From: Candidatus Woesearchaeota archaeon
GTDB taxonomy: Archaea; Nanobdellota; Nanobdellia; Woesearchaeales; JAHWIC01
Length of the DNA stretch: 37,845 bases
NCBI GenBank assembly: GCA_019322805.1
Contig: JAHWIC010000010.1
Location: 1 to 37,845 of the forward strand
Direction of reading: 5' to 3'
In this document: piece after piece, positions 32,651-37,845 of the stretch
Numbering within the stretch: the stretch's first letter is position 1
Layout: every line of letters begins with the position of its first letter
The notes under the pieces: generated by a model
Database searches by the model: none
Told to the model about the DNA's origin: nothing
Seen by the model: the letters and a program-made list of their open reading frames with translations, nothing else
Translations under genes and position numbers: made by a program

Positions 32651-33297
32651 AACTTGAAATCCTTTCCAAGATCCATGCCTTTTCCAAGGTCAGGCACTCC
32701 AAGATCTTCCTTGCCGCCGCCTAAACCACCTAAGCCTCCTAATCCTTCCTCTTTACCAATGCCCTCTAGCCCTGGCGGCTCTTCTTTCTCTTTCTTTGCT
32801 TCCGGCAGAATCATTCTAATAAATCCAAACAAGATTAGTAAAATGATATATAGGATAACCAAGTCAAGCAAAACCCACTCAGTTAGTTTCAATGCGCCAT
32901 GTCCCCATAAGATTGTAACCATGCACAGGAAATATATCGCATTTGGGCTTGCCAGCGTATAAGTAGCCTTGGCAGATATCTTATGCGAGAATGAAAAGTA
33001 GATGATCAAAAGCGCATAAAACATTATTGCCATTATAATGCCAAACCTAAACCAAAAATTACCTGGCTGCGTCTCAAACAGAAACCTCATTGACTCAACA
33101 CTAATCCAGGTTAAGGTTACAGCATTGCCTAAGGAGGTATTCCAGCCAAGCTGTTCTTTCTTATATTTACCGAAGTAGATTTCCAGCGCAATCCACAATA
33201 AGATAACTGGTGCAAGATACCACCACAAACTAGAATCCTTAACAAAGGAATAGCCAATCTCGTTCAATGCTTTGATTATCTCATCAACTACAGCCAT
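32647..33297 (-). CDS. Membrane protein with glycine-rich cytosolic tail, unknown (216 aa)
   Basis: About five hydrophobic segments: residues ~24-43, ~50-62 (weak), ~82-103, ~114-132 and ~143-163. The last ~50 residues are a flexible tail rich in Gly, Leu, Glu and Asp (GLGGLGGLGGGKEDLGVP). No catalytic motif. Such tails are often protein-interaction segments. A TATA box (TATATA near 33318-33327) is ~25 nt upstream. I do not recognise the family. Confidence 0.7.
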   Translation of the reverse strand: MAVVDEIIKALNEIGYSFVKDSSLWWYLAPVILLWIALEIYFGKYKKEQLGWNTSLGNAVTLTWISVESMRFLFETQPGNFWFRFGIIMAIMFYALLIIYFSFSHKISAKATYTLASPNAIYFLCMVTILWGHGALKLTEWVLLDLVILYIILLILFGFIRMILPEAKKEKEEPPGLEGIGKEEGLGGLGGLGGGKEDLGVPDLGKGMDLGKDFKF

Positions 33298-33379
33298 GAT
33301 TGATTATTTGGAAAGCCAGTATATATAGTTTTTGATTTAGCATTAAATTTAAATATAGAGGTTGTTTCTAAAGATTCAG

Positions 33380-33473
33380 AGCCCCGTAGTGTAGTGGTCA
33401 AATTCTCTTCGGAGAAGACAAATCATTCCGGCTTTTGGAGCCGGGGACGGCAGTTCGAATCTGCCCGGGGCTA
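33380..33473 (+). tRNA. tRNA-Gln (anticodon TTG) with a D-loop intron
   Basis: Acceptor AGCCCCG (33380-33386) pairs with CGGGGCT (33466-33472), discriminator A. Anticodon stem CCGGC/GCCGG with loop TTTTGGA; anticodon TTG at 33435-33437. T-arm GGCAG-TTCGAAT-CTGCC is perfect. The D-loop is too long by 20 nt. Predicted intron 33402-33421: helix GTC/GAC with AAA bulges on each side, inner stem TTCTC/GAGAA capped by TTCG, outer helix AGTG/CATT, i.e. a bulge-helix-bulge motif. Removal restores a normal D-arm and a 74-nt tRNA. TATA-like AAATTTAAATATAG lies ~30 nt upstream. Confidence 0.92.
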
Positions 33474-33485
33474 TTAATAATAAGG

Positions 33486-33604
33486 TTTTTAAATAGGCCC
33501 TTATTACTAAGCTATATCGAGAGGTAGGCCGGTGAAAGCTAACCTACACTGGAGACAAATTGAATTCTCATTTGTTTCCATAAAACTGAACTAAAGGTGA
33601 TAAT
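33486..33604 (+). promoter_or_regulatory. uS15 promoter and structured leader
   Basis: TTTTTAAATAGG (33486-33497) is a TATA box, predicting a start near 33515 and a ~90-nt leader. The leader holds GTAGG/CCTAC (33524-33528, 33543-33547) and a 10-bp hairpin GGAGACAAAT/ATTTGTTTCC (33551-33579), then AAAGGTGATA as ribosome binding site. A long structured leader is unusual here and suggests autoregulation by uS15. Confidence 0.55.
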
Positions 33605-34060
33605 ATGGCAAGGATGTATTCAAGAAAGAAGGGCAAATCCAAAAGCAAGAAACCTTTGCAGAGAACAATACCAACATGGGTCAGGTACAAAGAAAAGGAA
33701 ATCGAATTATTGATTGTAAGGCTGGCAAAAGAAGGCAAAACGCCTTCACAAATTGGCATTGCGCTAAGGGATACTTATGGAATTCCTAATGTCAAACTGC
33801 TGGCAAAAAAAGACGTTACTCAGATTCTGAAAGAAAGGAAACTGCTTCCAAGCATACCTGAGGATTTGCAAAGCTTAATCCAAAGGTCTGTAGCAATACA
33901 CAAGCACTTGGAGAGGAATGCAAATGATGAAAGTGCAAAGCGAGGTTTGCTCTTAACCACATCAAAGATCAACAGGCTTGTGAAGTATTACAAACGAATC
34001 GGAAAGCTGCCTTCTGAATGGAAGTATGATCCATCAAGGGCAAGGATGCTGGTGGAATAA
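33605..34060 (+). CDS. rps15: 30S ribosomal protein uS15, archaeal form
   Basis: 151 aa. The archaeal/eukaryotic type has an N-terminal extension (MARMYSRKKGKSKSKKP, then PTWVRYKEKEIELLIVRLAKEG) before the conserved helical core. KRGLLLTTSKINRLVKYYKRIG is the S15 signature and LPSEWKYDP the archaeal end. Binds the central three-way junction of 16S rRNA early in small-subunit assembly. Preceded by a structured leader and a good ribosome binding site. The DUF116-like gene starts 18 nt downstream. Confidence 0.96.
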   Translation: MARMYSRKKGKSKSKKPLQRTIPTWVRYKEKEIELLIVRLAKEGKTPSQIGIALRDTYGIPNVKLLAKKDVTQILKERKLLPSIPEDLQSLIQRSVAIHKHLERNANDESAKRGLLLTTSKINRLVKYYKRIGKLPSEWKYDPSRARMLVE

Positions 34061-34078
34061 ATTTTTTTATTTGATAAA

Positions 34079-34504
34079 ATGAATATGCCCGGTATATTCA
34101 ACAAGCGTTATAAAGAGGATTTCAGGAAGACGCCCTATAGTAAAAGGGCGATATTCCTGCCTCAATGCCTTAGAAGCAGAAACTGTCCTGCCAAGACAAC
34201 CAATGAAGGGATTAAGTGTGTAGCATGCGGCAAATGCAGCATACATAAAGTAAAAAAGCTTGCAGAAAAGCTTGGCTATAGGTTCTTTATCGTGCCAGGG
34301 GCTTCCCTCGTTAAGAAGCTTGTTAAGAAACACAAGCCAAAAGGGGTCATTGGCGTTGCCTGTAACCCTGAGTTGAACGAAAGCTTAAAGGCTGCACCAG
34401 GGTTTGGTGTTGCTCCCCAATGCATAGCCCTGCTTAAGGACGGATGTGTTAATACCAAGGTTGATTGGGATAAGGTCAGGAAAACTATCGAATTAAAGGT
34501 TTAA
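34079..34504 (+). CDS. DUF116-like cysteine-rich protein (141 aa)
   Basis: FLPQCLRSRNCPA and GIKCVACGKCSIHKVKKLAEK are the conserved cysteine motifs of the DUF116 family of archaea and anaerobic bacteria, followed by GASLVKKLVKKHKPKGVIGVACNPEL. Four or more Cys could bind an iron-sulfur cluster or zinc. The function of the family is not established to my knowledge. It lacks the N-terminal membrane part seen in longer family members. Ends convergently on the prenyl synthase with a 4-nt overlap. Confidence 0.8.
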   Translation: MNMPGIFNKRYKEDFRKTPYSKRAIFLPQCLRSRNCPAKTTNEGIKCVACGKCSIHKVKKLAEKLGYRFFIVPGASLVKKLVKKHKPKGVIGVACNPELNESLKAAPGFGVAPQCIALLKDGCVNTKVDWDKVRKTIELKV

Positions 34505-35562
34505 ACCTTTCTTTCAAACATATAATCTGCAAACCCCTCAAAAAATGACCTCGACTCCCCGGACAGCTTGATCCTAGCTAACCATTCCTTGCTCTGGATT
34601 ATCTTGGTCTCTGCAAGCTCATTAACATAATCAACAGCTCCTGTTTTATGGTAAATGTCTGCAATCTTATTTATCTGTGCAGGTGAGGCATTCTCATTGC
34701 CTGCTATGGAATCTATAAGCTTCTTTTGTTCCCTGCTGCAATTTTCCAGAGCCTTTATCAGAAGCAGGGTCTTCTTTCCCTTTTTTATATCTGAGCCAAG
34801 GGTTGAGCCTTTCTTTGTATCCCTGCTAACATCCATCAGATCATCCTTTAACTGAAAGGCTGTTGCCGCTAAGATAGCATAATTTGATAAAGCCCTGTAT
34901 TGCTGCTTGTTTGCTTTTCCAATGACCGCACCTATCTGAACAGACGCCCTGAACAGGTTCCCTGTCTTCCTTGCTACCATATCAAAGTAGTCAGGCTCTG
35001 CAACCTTTTTCCTCAGCTCAAAATAATTATCAAGAATCTGGCCGTCATTAAGGACCCTGTTGGCTATGCTGTAAATCCTCTGAGCATCTCTAGCTGCAGC
35101 AAATAAGCAGTCTACTCCCAGGGTTTGCAGTATATTCCCTATGCAGACTGCATTTGTAAGGGCATACCTTGATGATGAACGATTAAAGAGGTTCCCGTTG
35201 TAATGCACTTCCTTGGAATGCTTAAGATAAAAATCCCTGCAAAGTTTATGCACTGCAGGATTATTTCTCCTTAAGTCATCCTCATCCATAACATCGTCCT
35301 GGACTAAGGTGGCATTATGCAGCAGCTCAACTGACAGTGAAACAGGGAAGAGGCTGCTGCTCCTGCTGCTTACGCCTTTACACGCCATGATCAGGGCTAT
35401 AGGCCTTAACCTTTTTCCTCCGTTAAGAACATAATTCTTTGCATAGGCATAGTTCTGCCTGAGATAGGTATCCTTTATCTCATCCACCCTGGCTGTAAGG
35501 AATGCGTCTAATTCCTTGTCGATTATCTTGCGGTATTTCCCAAGGATAACCTTAAAACTCAT
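34501..35562 (-). CDS. idsA: Polyprenyl diphosphate synthase (probably geranylgeranyl or farnesyl)
   Basis: 353 aa. The first aspartate-rich motif is DDVMDEDDLRR, the second KDDLMDVSRDTKKG; GGKRLRPIALIMAC is the substrate-binding N-terminal motif. Condenses isopentenyl diphosphate onto allylic diphosphates to build C15-C20 or longer chains, in archaea for lipid tails. Product length cannot be fixed from the residues before the first motif (SVELLHNATLVQ). It overlaps ispH by 11 nt and is the last gene of the MEP operon, so precursor supply and use are encoded together. Confidence 0.92.
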   Translation of the reverse strand: MSFKVILGKYRKIIDKELDAFLTARVDEIKDTYLRQNYAYAKNYVLNGGKRLRPIALIMACKGVSSRSSSLFPVSLSVELLHNATLVQDDVMDEDDLRRNNPAVHKLCRDFYLKHSKEVHYNGNLFNRSSSRYALTNAVCIGNILQTLGVDCLFAAARDAQRIYSIANRVLNDGQILDNYFELRKKVAEPDYFDMVARKTGNLFRASVQIGAVIGKANKQQYRALSNYAILAATAFQLKDDLMDVSRDTKKGSTLGSDIKKGKKTLLLIKALENCSREQKKLIDSIAGNENASPAQINKIADIYHKTGAVDYVNELAETKIIQSKEWLARIKLSGESRSFFEGFADYMFERKV

Positions 35563-36367
35563 TTTTTATCCTCTCAATAACCTTATCCATAGATAAGTCA
35601 GGTGTTGATGCTCCTGCTGTAAGCCCTACTTGTTTTTTTCCGGCAAACCATTCTTTCTTAAGCTCCGACGCCTGCTCAATATGCCTGGTTTCGACAATAC
35701 CTGAGCATATGCCGGCTAACCTGCGGGTATTGCCGCTGTTATAGCCGCCAACAACAATCATTAAATCAACCTCTCTGGCCAGCTCAACAGCATGCCTCTG
35801 CCTTGAATCAGTCTCAGAACAAATGGTGTTGTGCACCTTTAATTCATCAGCATGTTTCCTTAGCTCCTCAACTGTGCTGTTAAAGTTCTCATTTGACTGG
35901 GTTGTCTGCGCTACAACACCCAGTTTTTCAAAATGCCCTAGTTTCTTTGCATCATTAATATCTCCAACAACAATACCCTTAATATTTCCTGTTATGCCTA
36001 TTACCTCCGGATGGTTCTTCTCTCCTACAACAACAACATTATAGCCCTGTTTGTATAATTCCTTGGCATAATCCTGAACCTTTTTTACAAAAGGGCAAGT
36101 CAGGTCAATAACATCCAATCCTTTTTTCTCAGCTTTCCCTATAACAGAATCAGGAACACCATGAGCCCTTATCAACAAGATTCCTTTATCAGCCTCATCA
36201 ACAGAGTCAACCGCCCTTATCCCTTTTTTCTCAAGCCCTGCTATAAACTGCGGATTATGAATTAACGGGCCCAAGGTCTTTACCTCTCCTTTTGTTTTTA
36301 GTGCAGATTCTACTGCTCGCTTAACCCCAAAACAGAATCCGGCATGTTTTGCTTTTTTTATTTTCAT
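35552..36367 (-). CDS. ispH: 4-hydroxy-3-methylbut-2-enyl diphosphate reductase
   Basis: 271 aa. The three iron-sulfur cysteines of the IspH/LytB family are at C12 (AGFCFGVKRAV), C91 (DLTCPFVKK) and C183 (NTICSETDSRQ). RAHGVP and AQTTQSNENF are the conserved His and Thr/Gln substrate segments, and GGYNSGNTRRL the last. Catalyses the final MEP-pathway step to isopentenyl and dimethylallyl diphosphate. Overlaps ispE by 4 nt (ATGA). The pathway is bacterial/plastid; typical archaea use mevalonate, so this suggests transfer from bacteria. Confidence 0.95.
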   Translation of the reverse strand: MKIKKAKHAGFCFGVKRAVESALKTKGEVKTLGPLIHNPQFIAGLEKKGIRAVDSVDEADKGILLIRAHGVPDSVIGKAEKKGLDVIDLTCPFVKKVQDYAKELYKQGYNVVVVGEKNHPEVIGITGNIKGIVVGDINDAKKLGHFEKLGVVAQTTQSNENFNSTVEELRKHADELKVHNTICSETDSRQRHAVELAREVDLMIVVGGYNSGNTRRLAGICSGIVETRHIEQASELKKEWFAGKKQVGLTAGASTPDLSMDKVIERIKNEF

Positions 36368-37203
36368 TTTGTTATTGTTTTTGTCTTGAATACAAAAGGA
36401 TAACTCCCCTTAACGCTTTCATAAGCCTTGCTTGTTGCTTCTTCATCTTCAAACAATCCAAAAACAGTCGGCCCTGAGCCGGATACTGCTGAATTCAATG
36501 CATTATTCTCGATTAACTTATCTTTTATTTCTTTAAGTACCGGGTATCTGCTTAATAGTGTGGTCTCAAAATCATTATGCAGCAGCTTTGCTATGTACTT
36601 AATATCTTGGCTTTTTGCTTGTAATAATTTTCTTGTTGCCATTGCTTTTCCTGTTTTTGCCAGGTCCAGGCTTTGATACGCTGTCCTTGTCGATATCCCA
36701 AAGCCGGGATTGACCAATAAAACATCAAGCTCAGGCAGCTCTATTCTGCTTAGCTTGGTTCCTTTCCCCTCTGCAAAACATGAACCTCCAGCAACAGAAA
36801 AAGGAACATCCATTCCTATCTCAGAAGCTATTTTTGTCAGTTCCTCTTCATTTAACTCCAGATTCCAAAGCTTGTTTAAGCCGATTAAGGCTGCCGCTGC
36901 ATTTGATGAGCCGCCAGCCAGGCCTGCTGCCAAAGGGATGTTCTTCTGTATTGTGAGCTTTGCTCCTTCTGTTATGTTAAATTCATTCCTCAACAATAAT
37001 GCTGTTTTATAGACGAGGTTTTCCTTTGTGGATATATCTGGATGAGAGCATATTATCTTTATGTCTTCTAAAGGCTCTAACAATATATTATCATGCAGGC
37101 CAACCTGCTGTTTTATGGATTCTATTCTATGATAGCCGTCCTCAAGCCTTTCCAGAATATCTAAAGTCAGGTTTATCTTTGCATGCGCTTTTATGTTTAT
37201 CAT
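36364..37203 (-). CDS. ispE: 4-diphosphocytidyl-2-C-methyl-D-erythritol kinase
   Basis: 279 aa, of family length. N-terminal AHAKINLTLDILERLEDGYH is the IspE start; the GHMP kinase ATP loop is PLAAGLAGGSSNAAAAL (~90-106); GMDVPFSVAGGSCFAEGKG carries the catalytic Asp; SGSGPTVFGLF is the third GHMP motif. Phosphorylates the CDP-ME intermediate made by IspD. Four-nt overlaps with ispDF upstream (37200-37203) and ispH downstream. Confidence 0.95.
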   Translation of the reverse strand: MINIKAHAKINLTLDILERLEDGYHRIESIKQQVGLHDNILLEPLEDIKIICSHPDISTKENLVYKTALLLRNEFNITEGAKLTIQKNIPLAAGLAGGSSNAAAALIGLNKLWNLELNEEELTKIASEIGMDVPFSVAGGSCFAEGKGTKLSRIELPELDVLLVNPGFGISTRTAYQSLDLAKTGKAMATRKLLQAKSQDIKYIAKLLHNDFETTLLSRYPVLKEIKDKLIENNALNSAVSGSGPTVFGLFEDEEATSKAYESVKGSYPFVFKTKTITK

Positions 37204-37845
37204 CTTCTGCTTAAGCTTGCTATTGAAAATACCTGCATTGCCTTAGCCTGGCCAAATGGCGTGAGTCCTTCTCCTGAAGTTGCTGTTATGCCTACCTGCT
37301 CTTTTTTAATCCCTAACAGTTCTGCTATGCTTTCTGTTATCTTCCCTTCATACTCATCTAATCTTGGCTTTTTTGCCTCTATCATAAAGCCGACATTATT
37401 TATTTTGTAGTTCTTCTTGTTGATCATATCTATAATAACCTTAATGTACTCTTTGCTGTCAGCTATTCCTTTCTCGAACATTGGATCTGCGTAATAACCA
37501 AGAGATTTTCCGCCAATAGCCTGGCTTAAAGCATTAAACAAAGCATGCAGAATAACATCGCCGTCAGAATTGGCCTCTAAACCATCTTCATTTGGAATTA
37601 TAACTCCGCCTAAGATTAGGGGTTTATTGTCTGTAAATTTGTGTGAATCCTGGCCAAAGCCGATTATTGATGAATCCTTCAGAATCCTTATCTTTTCCAG
37701 GTCATTCTTTGTTGTTATCTTTATATTTTCATCATTGCACTCAACAATCTTTACTTTTTTCCCTAATCTCTCTACTAAACCAACATCATCAGTCCCATAG
37801 AAATTATCCCTGTAAGCTTTTTCAAATGCCTCTTTTGCTAAGCTG
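37200..37845 (-). CDS. ispDF: Bifunctional IspD-IspF, 5' part cut by window edge
   Basis: The frame is open from the window edge to the stop at 37200 (214 complete codons). The first part (GTDDVGLVERLGKKVKIVE, then NIKITTKNDLEKI) is the C-terminus of IspD, the CTP transferase. After a short link, IIGFGQDSHKF begins IspF, with its metal ligands in GQDSH and ANSDGDVILHALFNAL, then LGYYADP and GITATSGEGLTPFG at the end. The joined frame shows a fusion, as in some bacteria. An internal ATG at 37541 exists but lies inside the IspF domain and is not a start. Makes the cyclic diphosphate used by IspG, which is outside the window. Confidence 0.93.
   Translation of the reverse strand, partial: SLAKEAFEKAYRDNFYGTDDVGLVERLGKKVKIVECNDENIKITTKNDLEKIRILKDSSIIGFGQDSHKFTDNKPLILGGVIIPNEDGLEANSDGDVILHALFNALSQAIGGKSLGYYADPMFEKGIADSKEYIKVIIDMINKKNYKINNVGFMIEAKKPRLDEYEGKITESIAELLGIKKEQVGITATSGEGLTPFGQAKAMQVFSIASLSRR

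Noticed and set aside
37200..37541. Separate short gene starting at the ATG at 37541
   Set aside because: The same frame continues upstream through the IspF metal site and the IspD C-terminus, so the ATG is internal.

Overview
This AT-rich window comes from an archaeon. The evidence is eukaryote/archaeal-type ribosomal protein eS17, the long archaeal form of uS15, diphthine synthase, an ATP-dependent DNA ligase, TATA boxes 25-30 nt before many start codons (leaderless style), and tRNA genes whose introns fold into bulge-helix-bulge (BHB) motifs. Small gene sizes, giant secreted proteins and bacterial-type isoprenoid genes suggest a DPANN lineage such as Woesearchaeota or Pacearchaeota. That placement is inference; no rRNA gene is present.

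Positions 1-16977 (all minus strand) are a surface-protein locus. A promoter with its TATA box between two matching 17-bp palindromes reads into an 88-aa protein of unknown role, then a 3982-aa membrane-anchored, sequon-rich protein. Next come two paralogous type I membrane proteins (407 and 389 aa) with basic cytosolic tails, and three small secreted or anchored proteins (222, 74, 135 aa). A separately promoted Ig-like protein runs off the window at a proline-rich linker. The last domain of the giant resembles the 222-aa protein, and the 135-aa protein resembles the first domain of the 407-aa protein, so the locus looks like one co-evolved surface apparatus.

Positions 17001-17509 hold two highly self-complementary GC-rich elements and a tRNA-Arg(GCG) with two introns (37/38 and 59/60). 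A compact minus-strand operon follows (19337-17534): a winged-helix regulator, a zinc-ribbon protein, a chain of very small ORFs, two basic proteins and eS17. A plus-strand BHB-containing RNA candidate lies at 19461-19552.

Positions 19551-26468 are mainly ion transport and signalling: a metallophosphoesterase, a CBS-pair protein, a CaCA exchanger overlapping an MscS channel, CorA, a TrkH-half/RCK_C membrane protein, a small membrane protein and a UMF1/MFS permease.

Positions 26469-29643 hold an ATP-dependent DNA ligase followed by a LAGLIDADG homing endonuclease and then a second, orphan ligase C-terminal tail. This arrangement suggests a mobile element that inserted at the ligase 3' end and supplied a replacement tail.

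Positions 29686-34504 carry a nitroreductase, ftsZ with a hairpin-rich upstream region and a structured 3' end, dphB, a membrane protein, tRNA-Gln(TTG) with a 20-nt D-loop intron, uS15 behind a structured leader, and a DUF116-like Cys protein. Positions 34501-37845 (minus) are an overlapping isoprenoid operon, ispDF-ispE-ispH-polyprenyl synthase. These are MEP-pathway enzymes, unusual in an archaeon, feeding a prenyltransferase likely to make lipid chains.
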